64,000 nt of DNA, taken from contig NC_084759.1 of the NCBI RefSeq assembly GCF_028858725.1, forward strand, positions 91,446,889 through 91,510,888. Direction: 5' to 3'. Position numbers and translations under genes: made by a program. Origin of the DNA: Colius striatus. Lineage: Eukaryota; Chordata; Aves; Coliiformes; Coliidae. The notes under the pieces are model-generated. The model did not search any database, had not been told where the DNA came from, and saw only the letters and a program-made list of their open reading frames with translations. Positions 11,340 through 24,214 of this stretch are shown piece after piece; positions within the stretch are counted from its first letter, which is position 1; each line of letters opens with the position of its first letter.

Positions 11340-12590
11340 ATATTGAAAATGATGGGGTTTAGTCTACACCAACAGCACTACATGCAGACGAGTTGGAGGG
11401 CACGTGTCGGTGAGCAAGGTTCAGCGGTAGTTACAACAGCAGTCACAGGAAGGTGTGCTTTAACTACCCTAAATGCCTTCACAGCCAGTTGCCTGCTTCC
11501 CTTCTTCTCCAGACATTTGCCTCCCACCAGCAACTCCCTCATTCCTGCTCACAAGCTGAGGGGTCCTGCCTCAGCTCCAGCACCTGAAACATGCCTGACA
11601 GCTCTCCCAGGGGTCTTGTGAGTCATGATGCATTTCACCACTGAGGTCCCTGAAACCGGGGGACTCTGTGAGCTGCAGGGCGCCATTGTGCTGCACCACA
11701 ATGGGATGGAGTCCAGCCAAGGTGCGTCACCAATGCCTGCACCTGCAGTAGGCAGACCTGCCCACACGAACCCCCGGTTCCGTGCTGAGCACCACTCAGG
11801 TCTGGGAAGGATCTCAACGAGGGAAAGCTTTGAAAACTGGGAAATAAACATCAGGGGATGCTGTGGCCATCACTGCTTGCCAGGCCTCCCTCGCACACAC
11901 GCACCAGCTCTACCCTCGGGTACAACTGCAGCCTTTATCACCACGGGGCAACCCACGGCCCCACCCACGCAAAAGGGAGCACCAGGGAAACACAGGGCTT
12001 AGGGGCACCAAGGGCCTCTCACGGACACCACTCCACCTTCGCCTTGAGGAGAAGGGTGGCAGCGGTGGTGTCGGTCTCCCCTTCACTGCAAGGAGGAGAG
12101 GCCAACCCTCACACCCTGCTCCCGCCTCGCCATGAGGCGACAGCTCCCCACACTGGATGCCGCTTCTGCGCATGTGCACAACTGCGGCTGCTGCGGGGGT
12201 GCCCCAGCCCCAACCCCAACCCCAGCCCCGGCCAGCATACCCCAGCCCTGACCCCGGCCCCAGTTTGCAGTCCCTGATTCGTGGCCCCAGGGGCGGTCGG
12301 TGCCAGTGGACAGATTCCTGTGGTGAGCCACCCTGCCCAGGCCACTCTGCCCAGCTTTCCCAACCGGCCCCCTGCCGTAAGCACCTGGGGATGGCTGAAG
12401 TGGGATGTAGAGACTACAGGGGTGTTGCTAAATTGGGGTGCAGAGGCAGCGGAGGGGAGCCCCGAGGGTCCGTGTCTTTATGGGCAGGAGGGTTTCAGGT
12501 TCGCCTACATAGATTTCTCGCTGGTCGTTTCTGCCTCTGGTCTAGTCTGCTTGCAAGGATATTGTGGGTACCAGCATCGGTCAATTAGAA
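11340..12590. other. Isolated GC-rich block, function unknown
   Basis: This roughly 1.25 kb stretch is clearly richer in G+C than the DNA on either side and carries scattered CpGs. That opens long overlapping frames on both strands in all phases (for example 11625-12002, 11858-12277 and 12157-12588 on +). Overlap in every phase points to composition and not coding, and none shows a domain or initiation context. It could be a CpG-type promoter, perhaps once serving the HINFP-like gene that starts about 10 kb downstream, or an enhancer. It has no visible splice-linked first exon. Confidence 0.4.
12202..12229 (-). other. G-quadruplex motif (minus strand) / i-motif (plus strand)
   Basis: Five runs of four C on the + strand are separated by two-base spacers (AG, AA, AA, AG). 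The complementary strand therefore has five G4 tracts with 2-nt loops, a textbook pattern for a stable quadruplex. It sits inside the GC-rich block. Confidence 0.85.
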
Positions 12591-15500
12591 TAATTATAAC
12601 TTGAAATATTTTGTTCCAGTAGTATTAATACGGTGCCTGGAATAACTTCATTAAAGTATTTGGTGATGGATTATTTAATGTGTAGTGTAAATGGCAGTCT
12701 TCTAACCTTTCAGCCTGTCTTCAGGGATGCCAGCATTTCCTGCCTCAGGTCAGTAGGATGGGGCAGCGGTGAAGAGAAAGGGTTGGTTGTGGCAGTTAGA
12801 TTAAATTGTTCCAATGTGAGAAGAGTCTCACAATAAGAGACCATCAGTTCTCTCAGAAGGTTTCCCGTAACTAACTATCTGGTGGAGTAATAGTGCTTCC
12901 AGATTGGTATTTTTAGTAGCCAGAAGGACAAAGATACTGCTAGTTATGTTGACGGTGTCTGCTTAACACCATGAAGCTAGCATACTGATACCTGTATATT
13001 TTTCCACTTGCATACTATTTCTTTTTTTTAACCCAGTATTATGTCAGTGCTTGACTTTTAATAATCTGTATAATCGGGGAAGACACAGTCAGACCTTTAT
13101 ACTGATGCTTTAGGCTATTGGACAAGGTTTGTCTTCCAGATCTGTATGTGGTGAAGAGAAAATGTAAGAACCTCCTTCCAGCTGCTTGTTACTATCCTTC
13201 TTCCAAAGTCTGCTGCTGACTGAGATCCATCAGCTGATCTGCTTGGAGGCTATTTAAACTCTTAAAACTAATCCAGTTTGCTGAGAATAATGCAAGTTAG
13301 GGAGTGGTCCTCTGAGCAGCTGAACTGGCAGATCTTTGAAGCTAGTAACACAAGGAAGAGTAGAGGAGTGGAAAACCACTGAGAATAGACCAGTGACTGT
13401 AATAAAGTTTGCTGTTGTTATGTCTATTCAGAGTCATGAAAAAAAACCAGTGAAACCATTTATCATTGGTTTGTATTCCAGTTGTTTCCTTTATACTGTT
13501 ACAAACATGCATCCAGTTGAACAGAAAACTGATTTAGCTGACTGTCTATCATTTCCCCTCAAGAATTAGCTTGATTCAATTGGATCTGTTTTCTTGTCAG
13601 TTTAGTGGCTGGATGTGCCAATTCAAGAGTTGGATCTTGAGAAGAAAGGATGGTTGGAAGCAGAACTGTTCAGTGGGAGCCCATGCAGATGTCAGGCTGA
13701 AGTGACTGTGGAATTGCACCCTTGGTAATGGTTATTTTGGATTTCTATGTGGAAAGAGGTTTTACAGAACTGCCATGGAGTTAAATTACAATAGAGGCAT
13801 CCTCAGCAGATATTTGGGATGATGATCTTGGGATTCTTGCTGTGTTGTTGCAATGAAAATGTTACAACTTGTGGCTTCTGGCAAAGTGTAAATGTTTGCA
13901 AAATATGGCCTTGGATTCTTAAAAGAATGTACCTAGTAATTAAAAAAACCCCCAAAAACATCAAAAACCCCCCATTCATGTCACCTAGGAGCGTGTAGTC
14001 TTGACTGCTGCTTTTACAAGAGAAATTTACAGGAATGTAATGTGATAACTAAAACTTCTCCATACTGCTAAAAATTTTAGGCAATGGCCCCTGGAAGCAA
14101 ACTGAAGAATGCTGAATTGACATTACCACGTGAACGGAAAGAATGCTGCTTTGTAGGGAAATGCAGGGGAATTTTGTAATCATATTGCAGAACACTTGGA
14201 AGAGTACCTACAGCAGCCCCTGGAAACAGCAGGTCATTCATGTCTCATTTGTTACACACATGACTTTGCAGTTTGGAAGATTATTCCTAGCCTAAAAAAT
14301 AATATTGATGTCAGTTTAGCTGCACCTGAGCTTTTGTAAGTCCCAGCTGCACAAAGCCCTTAGACGAGGGCTTATACCTGTTTTCTGCTTCATTCCGCGT
14401 CTGCTGGATTTTTGTTTTATTGATGGCCGTTACTAATATGGAAAGAGACTGGAGAGGTGAGATGTCATGAGACGTTCTGCTGAGGATTCTTTTTTATCTA
14501 AGGTGAAGGAGGTCTTCATCAGGTGCAATTGTCAAAAACAGATTTTAGCAAATTGTTTTTGAACGGCAGAGTTCTTCCCTTTCAAAGGAACTGGCCAGCT
14601 GCTTATTCTAAGTTTCAAGTAGCACTAGGGTGAATCTTTGCAGGAAAATGGAAACTTTTATTGTTTGTACTGTATTTACCTTATTTCGATATACACACTG
14701 GTGTTATTCTATGACCAGTGTTGTATTTTTCATCTTTTTAATAGCATTAGATGTACTTGAACGCACATATACACAAAAATTCCGATTCTGCAGAAAATTA
14801 TAGGCGGTCTCTGTGGACGTAAGAGCAATAATACAGTAGACTTTTTAATATAGCTATTTTGGCTCTTGTGTATCCTGCTCTTTATTCTTAACACTGTAAT
14901 CAAGTATAATTACAGGTGTAGACATTTTAATTAAATGTGAATGCGTTTTAATTAAAGGTGAAAAAAGTAGAATTGGACCAACATTAGTAATGTTTCTGTG
15001 ACCTAATCTGAAGAACGTCGTGGCATATACCTAAGAAAAATACCTATTTTTACAAAATTTCCCTACTGAATTTCTGAAGTGCCTTTCCACAAAAAAGTTT
15101 TGTTCTGAGGTACAAAGCAGTCTGCTGCTGTTGTAGTCATGAGTCAGTGGAAAATCTGTTTGCCACTGAGGTCTGCAAGTTTTACGCAGTGCTTTATCAG
15201 TTGACGGTAATTAGCAGCTTCTCTGCTGAGGATACTTCCATATTGTGAAGTTATTACAGACATTAAGTGCTAGTGGCGTTCTCACTTTTCTCACTGTTGC
15301 AGCACATAGCTGCAGATTTCATGCCGTGTCTTGTAAGATGTCACTTCTTTCTTGTGTTTAGAGCAGCAATGGTGTTGGTAGTGAAGTTGTTAATTTGAGG
15401 CAAAAGATCCCAGAAAGCTGATGACATGTGTCAATTTCCACAGGTACCAAGATGAAATTCCTCGGCTCTCAGTTACGGGCATCATGCCACAACTTGGCCA

Positions 15501-18500
15501 GCATGTTTGCAGAACAGCCGTAGCTGGTGTCAGTTCCCAAAGACTTGGGACAACTTTGCCATTGAGGGGATTGTGATGTAAACGAAATACATTGAGATAG
15601 TGCCTTTTGTTTTTTAGTCCTCTCCTAACTTCACCTTAATATTCATTGGATTTGGCTCTCTATTGGGAATTTTTGCTCTATCTTACCTCTGAGCAGTGCT
15701 TCCTCTATCTTTGTGTTACATGATGCAAAACTTTAACATGCTCAAGTTTAATGACAAATGAACTCAGTAGTTTGTGCATAGATCTAGAGTGTTTATGGTA
15801 TGTCTGAAGAAAGGTGACAGGATAGCTGATGTTTCCTTGGTCAGCTGGAAATGTTGCAGGTGGTTTTTTTTTACTGGGACAGAAATCAGACATTTGCAAC
15901 TGGCTATTTAAATGTGGCCAAGATTGATTTAAACTAAAAATAGTTTTTATCTTGTGGTGATTTTGCCCTGGCTGGGTGCCAGGTGCCCACCAAGTCATTG
16001 TATCACTCTCCCTCCTAAACTGGAAGGGGAGAGAGAAATATGACTAGAGATTTGTGAGTTGAGATAAAATTAAGATAAAAGCACTACAGTGTCTTGTATT
16101 AAATAAAATTGCTATCCATTCTGTTTTCACTGTGCTATTTCTGTGTCAAATAAATTAAGGTGATGAGCAGTTTCTTTTCTCTTTTTTTGACAATGTTAAC
16201 ATAAATAGTGGTGTGTATATTTTCTTTTCCTACTTCTTGGACATGTTCATTCCTGATCAAAAGTGACTTCATATTGATATGACATTAAATGGAAGCACTT
16301 TTTCTGTTGGTGTTGGCCTCAGAACCTCAAGTGCTACATATAGCTACTGAGCATTACCTTTGCATCCACAAGTGTGATGTCTTGCAGATGACGTTTTCTT
16401 ACCATCTCATTTTGTGTAACTGTTGAGCAGGATAGGTTTTAGAGAAAGAAGTAGTGCAGGAAAATTGTCCATCTGGTCTACATTATTTTTTTCATGTTAT
16501 ATGAGGGTATTTTTGTTTCTTTTGAGTTAAATGATATAACCGAAACCAAAATATCGGTGAAGAGGGAACAACTAAAATAAGTTATACTGTAGAAATCAAA
16601 AAAAAGTAAAACTAGATAACTTTGAAAACCTGATATGGGCAGATGCAGGCTTAATAATGTTGAACTACAAATCAAACCAAAGTGGTTTTTTGAAGGTTTT
16701 TGATCCTTTTTTCCTTATGTCTCTCTAGGCTTTTCCTCAATGGTTCGTGTGTTATCATCCTTGAATCCTGTTTCACTATTATCACATACCAAAGCTGTGA
16801 AAAAATTAATGACATAAGCTATGCTTTTTGAGGGTCTAAACAAAAACTAGTGAGGATGGAATTATTTCCATTCAAGGAGATGTCAGACTGGTGGTGCCTT
16901 GTGTAGGTATTGTGTCCCTCGTGCATTGTGTTGTTGAATTAGAATCAGTGTGAACTTTGAGTAAATTAAGAGCAGTGATGGAGTTAAATTATTTCTTTTC
17001 TGATGGTGGTTATGGTCCATGATTGCTAACCTTCTGCTTACTGGATCTGTAGTTCTTTCTGGTTTCCCTGTAACATTTCAGCTTACAGATTGTTTGCCAC
17101 ACAGCATATATATAAAAGGTGGGTGCCATCTCATCTGAATGTTGTTACTGGACAGAATGTCCTGAAATATCCATTTGGATCTTTTGGAATGACATAAAAA
17201 TCTGAGAGTGAAGTTTATAGAGGAAGGTTACTCTGTTGTTAAGTCAGTCTGTGAGAAACTCTATCTCTGTAAATAAAGGGTTTTGTTTGCTGGTGGATTG
17301 CACATGGAAGTACCACATCCTCTTCTTTTGTAAAGCTATAAGACTAAACATATAATACAGAGCATTATTTGTAATAACTTTTGGATCATTTCTGTAGTCT
17401 GATTACAAACTATTGTTCCAACCAAATCTCACTTTCATTGTGTCTCATAGCTTATAAGAATGGGATTTCTTACAGTAGTTATTTTTGTTATTGATGCTTT
17501 TTACACATACCAATCAGTCTTTACTCACATGCTGACGTGACTGATCTATTTATTTTAAAACCTAAGTGTTTCAGAAAATCCTCAGAATTTGACTTTGCTG
17601 CAGCTGTCAGTAAGCACAGTCTCTTGAAAAACATGCTTAAAAACAGAAGAAAAATCTTCCCATCGATCGATTTCATGTTCCGTTTTCCATTTATGTAACT
17701 GGGCAGTTTTGTCTCATGGAATCCTTTAATCCATAGCATTTTGCTAAATCTTTTTATACATGTTTTTTCATGTTCAAACTATGTTGTGAATTTTATTAAT
17801 TAAAAGAATGTTTCCCAACTTAGTAGGCAGGCTAGACTAGACCCAGGAGGTGGGGTAGGGCACACTGCAAAAGTGGAGAATTTTGAGGGCAAAGAAAACT
17901 GCTTACCTTTCCCACCCTCCTGCAAATATGTTCCCACAGTCATGAATATAATTCTCTTTGAAAATCACCCATCCAGCTTCCGCCGACACTTGTGGTTCCT
18001 CCTACTGTGTCAGGTTCAGTTTTCTCAAAGGTAAAGGTTCTGACTCAGGCAACAGGCCCAAAAATTTCCCTCCTATTCTCTCCTATAAATAAATGTTTGA
18101 GAAAGCTCTGGCAAAACACTTAAAGAGTTGGTGACAATAAATTAAAATGAATGTAACACTCATATGGTTACTGTGATGAAGAAGTGAAGAGGTTTTCGAT
18201 CACTGTCTAGCTCAATGCTTCCAGTTGATTCACCTTAATACGCCTAAATGTTTTTGTATACACAAGACCTTGGATTTCTCAGATCGTGTTTCAAGCCCTT
18301 CAGAGGAAATAAGGGCTTGTCTCCCTGAGGGAGCTATTGTGAAATACATTGGAGTATGAATTTAAAGTGCATCAGTTTGCTTGCATTAAATCCTCATGTG
18401 AATGCTCTGTTCTGCACACAGAGTGCCTAGCAACCTAGCTTAATCCTTGTCCCAATTCAATGTATAGCCTTAACAAAATTGTGCCAGCATGGCAGAGAGC

Positions 18501-21500
18501 TTAAGGGGTTAAATCACATGGAACTGAGAGAAGTATTTTTAATCAGGACTGAAGATAATACGCAACTGAATGCCACTGCATGTTGGTTGAAGAAAATGCA
18601 GTATGCAGTCTACTTTCACTGTGCAGGTGTGGATTTTTGTGGAGTGAGGCAGAAGCTAATGAAGGTTTAGTTACCCCCCTGTCACTTAAGTACTGACTCA
18701 CGGAGTGCTGTGTCCACAACACCTAATTCAGTGTACTTATTGTGCAGCCTTTCCATTTCTGCTGGAATTACCTGTGCTGCCCTCATAGCCTTCTCGTGAG
18801 TAGAAGCAGGTAAAAAAGAAGTGAGGGGAGAAGGTAAAAATATACCAGAGAAACAAACCAACAGAAATCCATCAACAGAAACATCCCCACCCCAAAGAAT
18901 AAGTAGCATTCACTGAACAAATTCACTACAAGGGTCTAGGCAGACTTTTCAGCTACTAGATGACAGATGAAAGTTCAGGACCTGGTTTGTCTGGTAGATA
19001 CTGCAGAACCTTCTCCATTTTTGTAGCTGAGGTCTTGGGGTGAGTTAATTAAATGTTACTGCATTATTTACTGGTGTCTCTTTAGTTTCTAAAAGCACTT
19101 AATTCTATGTTCCTGTCAGTTAATTTCCTGCCAAAACTATTTTGTCTTCTAGTCTGGTTTAAGGTTCCCTTTAGTAACCCATGGTTTTATCAACATGTTG
19201 CTATTCATGCCTACTCTATTGAGAAAGAAACTGTTACAGATCAGAAGAAAGCTGTTTATTGTCACTGGAAAGGTAGTTGGTTTTAAAAAAAAAATCTATT
19301 TCAAAAAGTATTTCACTGCAGTGTTTCTTATAAAATTCACTTAATGCTACATATTGCATAGAAACTCGTGAGAGATCTTCATAGATATTTTTCCATCTAT
19401 CTTTAGTTGCAGAAACATTTATATATTATTCTATATTCCCTGATTTAAGTACAATAGTTCCTATCATCCATGGGGTTGAATGCCCCAAACTCCCAGTTAG
19501 TCTGAGAATTGCCAGTTCTGAACAGGGTTGGGTTTCCTCCTCATTCTGCTTGTGGTTGATAGTTGACACACCATTGCAATGGACTTTTCACTTGATCAGG
19601 GTTTTCTCCCTCACAATAATATTTCATGGAGAGTTTACTTGTTGCTTCCTCTCATCTATTGCCTTGAAATCACGGGAAGCACACCTATTGCTGTCCTAGT
19701 TCTTCTCAACTCTGTGGTGAGAAAGAGCATTTTTAATGCATTCACAATATTGCTAGCTACCTCTTGTGTTAAAGTGATTGTCACGGCTTCAAAGCTGATG
19801 TTCTGCCCTTGGCTCTGTTGTAGAAGCCACATTCCATTCACAGTCTTTCATAGCAGATGCTTTGATTGTTTGAGTAAGGGCTAAACTATGGACTGACATT
19901 TGATGTGCATACCATTCAGCTTCAGACCTATGAAAATGCATGAGCAGAACCTCTCCAAAAGAAAAGACTTTCTGATGAGGAATAATGAGACAATTTGTGA
20001 GACTCTGGTCCTGGAACAGGTCATTCTGTGCTCACTTTAAACCAATGAATTTGACTATGTCTTGTAAAACGTGTCAACAAAGTCCAAGTTTGATTGGAGT
20101 CCTCTTGGTGAACCCCTCAGATACAAGTCTTTTCAATTTATGGGTTAAAATCACTTTCTGGGTTAGCTGCCCACCACAATGATGACAAAATCCCATCAGT
20201 GGATGCAAGGCAACATCATTTTGTTCCTTATCACTGTTGAGATTAGCTGATAGATTTTTTTGGCTGGGGAACTCCAGTGACTTGATAGTGTGGAATCTGT
20301 AGTCCTTAAGAGGAAAAAAAACGTAGTCAGGTGAAGGGACTCCTCTGACTGTATAGCCTAAATAACAGAATGGGGAACAGGGAAATGCAGAAGAAAAGGA
20401 ATATAGTATGCCTTCAAATGTGCTTAAAAATGCCCTGCTGTGAAATAATCTGTTCTCCATGTCTGTGCTAGAAAGGATAAGAAGTTGTGAGCTTCTGCTG
20501 TAACAAAGTAGGTGCAAGCTATAAGTTAGAAAAGCCCTTTTAGGAGGGTATTTTAAAATACTGTAGCAGTTGACTGTTGAAATTATGGAGGTTGACTATT
20601 ACTGAGGAACTGAGAAGACTTCTTTTGACACACTAGTGTAATTGATCCTGCCTCAGAACAGAAGAAGAGGTCTTGGTTTTTACAGAGTCTGTTGTAGTCT
20701 GTGATCTTGACATTCAGGGTAGTGATATTTGTTTGAAAGTGGCATGCAGAATCATAATGTCCAGGCAGTGACAGGTAACTTTTCATTCACATCTCCAAAG
20801 CTTAACAGGCAAGGACAGGTCACCAAGGTCTCGGGTCTGTGAGGAAGCAGTTCAGCAGAGGAACCGGGACAACAGATAGAAAGCGATGAGTTTTTTCCAG
20901 AGACCCTCAGTATACCAGCTAGTGGTCTCTGTTGCTCTGAATTTGTAAGGCTACAGCAAGAGTGGGTTGCTCCACTAAGGAACGTAAACTGGGAGCTAAG
21001 GGTGACAGACAGGCAGGGACCTCACTGAGAGGGTGCAGTCTTATGGAAACGGAACAAGAAGCACAGAGCAGGTCTGGTGATGCTGGCCAAGGTCAGCCAC
21101 AGCCCAGCAATCGCAAGCCAAGTCCACCCTGACTAGACAGGCCTGAAGTCAAGCCAGGAAGTCCAGGTAGCAAGTTGGGGGCAGGGCCAGTGAGGCACAA
21201 GGGGTGGATAACTGCAGCTCCTAAGCCAGGGAGCACCAAGCATCTGAGTGGAGGCCCCAGGTGAGGCTTCTCACTGCTTTTTCTCACAATTTAGCTGTTT
21301 TCACAGAAGGATGTTTGAACAGCATCATCATGTTAGAGCAGACCTCATGCACAGGCAGCTGGACTCTTAGATGTGTGGGGCGGAATTGTCTGCAGAGGAG
21401 GATGACAGAGAAAGATGTCAGGTCACGGCAACCAGTTGCTGTTGGTATACTCAGAACTGTGGCAGAGTTCACAAAGGAAGGATGTAAGAGAGATTAAATC

Positions 21501-22376
21501 TGATGACCTGTACATCACATTTTGAATCTGGGCCTAAGCAGAGTCAGAAATCTCTATGTTGCACTAGAAGAATAATCAGTCTTTCAGATTCTAATGGTAG
21601 CTTGTCCTTTTTCTATGTCCTCTCCTAATCAGAAGTACCCTGTACACAGTGGAGGTGAAAGAGACAGTGGTGATCTTGTTTCCTCATTGTTATCAAGGTG
21701 AGACTTTAGGATTTCTTTTATCTTTTAATAAGAAGTCTAGAGTTCTGTCCCTTTACAAAATATGTTAATCTGGAGCTCAGTAGTCTTTTTCTGGGAAGTT
21801 GCCCATATTCTATCCATTGGAGTGGATGCAGTTTGTTGTCAAGGCTGTTATGTTTTTGTTCTACCTGAGATAATGTCCTGATGAATAATGGAAATGCAAC
21901 TCGTGATGCATTTCCTTGATTGAATTAACTAGACCAATATTTTTTTTGTTAAATTAATGTCTGAGACCTAAATGTATCCAAGTTGAGTTTGATTCACTTG
22001 ATTACTCTTATCATGTGTCATCCATGAAAGAATGTTTTATTTTTCCCTACCTCTTGCTTTTGAATTTGAATTCAGTCCTCTTGATTCTTAAGTCTTTGAC
22101 TGGGTCGAGACTGCTATTTCACCTTTCTAAAAAAGTAGCTAGCTTTCTGCATAGCTGTTGTCTTTGTTAGGTACATGAGAGTCAGTCATGGCTGCTGCCT
22201 TTTAGATGGAAGAGTAGGCTATTCTTTGACATCTGTCTGAAGTTTTCTCATGAAAGTAGTCCTGTAGCTCCATTTACACCAATACATTAACCTACTAGAG
22301 ATTTCCCCCTTATTTGTCACATGTCAACAGCCAGAGCTTTCTACTTGTGCTATTAAAACTTGCACTGTGTTCACAG
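12591..22376. other. Large intergenic stretch with no recognised gene
   Basis: Nearly 10 kb of AT-rich sequence. The 5' exons of the HINFP-like relic would be expected at its right end but could not be identified with confidence. Frames such as 19579-19884 (+) and 20074-20517 (-) are open but match nothing I recognise. A region at 21080-21260 is rich in CAGG/CCAAG-type words and may be an old repeat. Confidence 0.45.
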
Positions 22377-22553
22377 TACCAAACTGTACCTGAGCTGAAG
22401 AGATCTGAGGATCTCTTTATATGCAAAGATTGTTTGGTGGATAGCCGATTGCTTGCGGTTAACCACTATGTGAATGGATATGTAAAGACAGAGTATGTAA
22501 AGATTAAAACAAAAAAAGATATATCCAAACAAAGAAGGATCTGTGAGTGGAAT
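22377..22553 (+). pseudogene. HINFP-like relic, candidate exon A
   Basis: Preceded by TGTTCACAG. In phase 0 it reads VPELKRSEDLFICKDC, then NHYVNGYVKTEYV, and ends RRICEWN before a TAG. It resembles the HINFP segment with FLCLWEHC, the finger histidine region followed by CCEY, and VLCGWK, including a retained C-x-W just before the point where the next exon should begin. The match has gaps and there is no clear GT donor at the expected place, so the right border is approximate. Confidence 0.45.
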
Positions 22554-23037
22554 TCTTAGAGGTGTACAGTTGGCATGTATTCACTGCTTTGTCTTGTTCT
22601 CCTGATTCTCCTGAGACCATGTAGATTGTTGGAGCTCTGTGATGAGGGGGCAGGGGAACAGAAATAGTGATGAACATTATTTCTGTTCTGTTGCATGAGC
22701 ATATACCTGGAGTCAAAAGCTTTGGCACATGAGATTGGAAAGTAAAGCTGCAAGCTCCCTGCTGATTGAAAATTGATTTTTTGTGAGAGACACGTGGTTA
22801 ACATGTCTTGAAGAATTCTGATCACTAACAGATAATCTGGCATGGGTAGCTGCAAAGTTAAATGTCACATGATGTTTATAACAGTATCAGTCTGGTTTTG
22901 GGTTTTTTTTCTAGAGTAAGCTTTTTTGCATGTTTATAAAAATACAGAAGATATAAGTATGTAATAGCCTTTTCTGTTTCTACATAAGAAAAAGTACAGT
23001 ACTTATGTGCAACTTTTCTCCTCTTTGCTTGGTTTAG
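22554..23037 (+). other. Relic intron
   Basis: Sequence between candidate exons A and B. It ends with a good acceptor (CTTGGTTTAG). Nothing else recognised. Confidence 0.4.
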
Positions 23038-23190
23038 ATTATTTAGGAGCTTTTAAAGGGAAGCATAAGCTACAGGATCATTTAAGGACTAATATACAAG
23101 AAAGAGTTGTAGCATGTCCTATCTGTAGAGGAATGTTCTCCAATAACACCAAGTTTTTTGATCATGCAGAGAGACAAGTTTCAGAAGATA
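23038..23190 (+). pseudogene. HINFP-like relic, exon B
   Basis: A 153-nt open exon between a TTTAG acceptor and a strong GTAAGT donor. It encodes FKGKHKLQDHLRTN, then QERVVACPICRGMFSNNTKF, then FDHAERQ. This is the clearest match to HINFP, where the same place reads as a finger end followed by VVACPTCGGMF and NNTKF. The finger's second histidine is replaced by Asn in HLRTN, while the Cys pair of the next finger is kept. No stop occurs within the exon. Confidence 0.8.
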
Positions 23191-24159
23191 GTAAGTGGAT
23201 ATGCTCTTATTTCCATTTCTATTTCTAAGAGATTTTAATTGAAGGTGCTTTGTGATAATGTGCCCATGTAACTTCATAAATACTTCTATTTTCCATGTAA
23301 GCCAATTGCACGAAAGCAGGATTTACTCCAGGAAGGCAAATGTTGTCATAAAGCACAGAAGTTGTCCTAACTTGGCACGCCTGATGAATTAGGATAATGA
23401 AAGTGAGCAACAGGATACCCTTGGATTCGTGTTTCATCTGAAAAGTTGATCACTTGGCAGCTATGTCATCACACTGCTTCTCTTCCCTTGGTGCCCGTGG
23501 CATAGTATGACATTCCACTGGCACGAGAGAAACTGCCCGGGAATGAGAGAGACTTTTGATTATTGAAGACAGAACCTCTGCAACAGCCAGGCTTGGATTA
23601 TAAAAATCTCTGCAAGCAATCCCAATGAGCATTCAACTAGTTTCAAGTCAAAAGGCTTTTTCTTTTTTTTTTCCTTCAGTTTTGCTCTTACAGTAAGTAT
23701 TTTCTTTGCCAGAACACTCCCCACCTCAACCAACTGTGTAATAGTTGGCATGCTTTCCTGTATGCTAAAAAGGAAGGGAGAGGTCTTGTTTTTTTCTGGT
23801 TTTAAGTGCTTGGAATATATTTGGGAATTGTGGATGTTTTGGTGATGGAAAGTAGGAGCATTCTAGGCAATTGACAGAGCACCTGAAATTTCAAACTGTT
23901 TGTATTTTGAACAGATTGTTATTCTGTTGAGGATAAAATTAACTTACTAATAAACAATCCTTTTCATTAAGCCTGAACTAAATTTTCTTCTGAAGAGTAC
24001 TGGTAATGAAAACTAATACTGAAGCTGTTTCAATGCTGTGTTACTTTATTCATGAAACTGGCAGCTATAGGTTATTAGTCAAGCAGCTATAGGTTATTAA
24101 TCAATAAATCTTTCATAAGTTATTTGTATTGCCAGTAAAAAGCTTTTCTTTAAATTCAG
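23191..24159 (+). other. Relic intron
   Basis: Starts GTAAGT. It contains a perfect-looking 22-bp tandem duplication at 24061-24104. No exon supported. Confidence 0.5.
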
Positions 24160-24214
24160 AACAAATATTTGTTTGCCAGTGAACAGCTGCTTTGAGCTCA
24201 CATGAGGGGACATG
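24160..24214 (+). pseudogene. HINFP-like relic, exon C with in-frame TGA
   Basis: Reads FASEQLL, stop, AHMRGH and then a strong GTAAGT donor. HINFP has FATERLLRDHMRNH here, so the stop falls exactly on an arginine codon (TGA at 24193-24195). The donor leaves one base that joins the next exon in the correct phase. The left border is uncertain, because the expected CxxC of this finger is not intact upstream. Confidence 0.65.

Noticed and set aside
11625..12588. Several overlapping + and - frames in the GC-rich block, as a protein gene
   Set aside because: Frames are open in all phases at once, composition is Pro/Gly/His/Arg-rich without motifs, and there are no linked splice sites.
18479..18670. 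A VYFHC string that matches part of HINFP, as an upstream exon of the relic
   Set aside because: A five-residue match somewhere in this much sequence is expected by chance, and the flanking residues and splice sites do not fit.
19985..20182. FVRLWSW...SFC segment compared with the second HINFP finger (FSCLW...FC)
   Set aside because: Only a few residues match, a frameshift and a deletion would be needed, and no convincing acceptor precedes it.
19656..20517. Minus-strand frames that might be a decayed retroviral envelope or other retroelement
   Set aside because: One stretch has a coiled-coil look, but no long terminal repeats, primer-binding site or polymerase sequence could be found. It is too weak to annotate.
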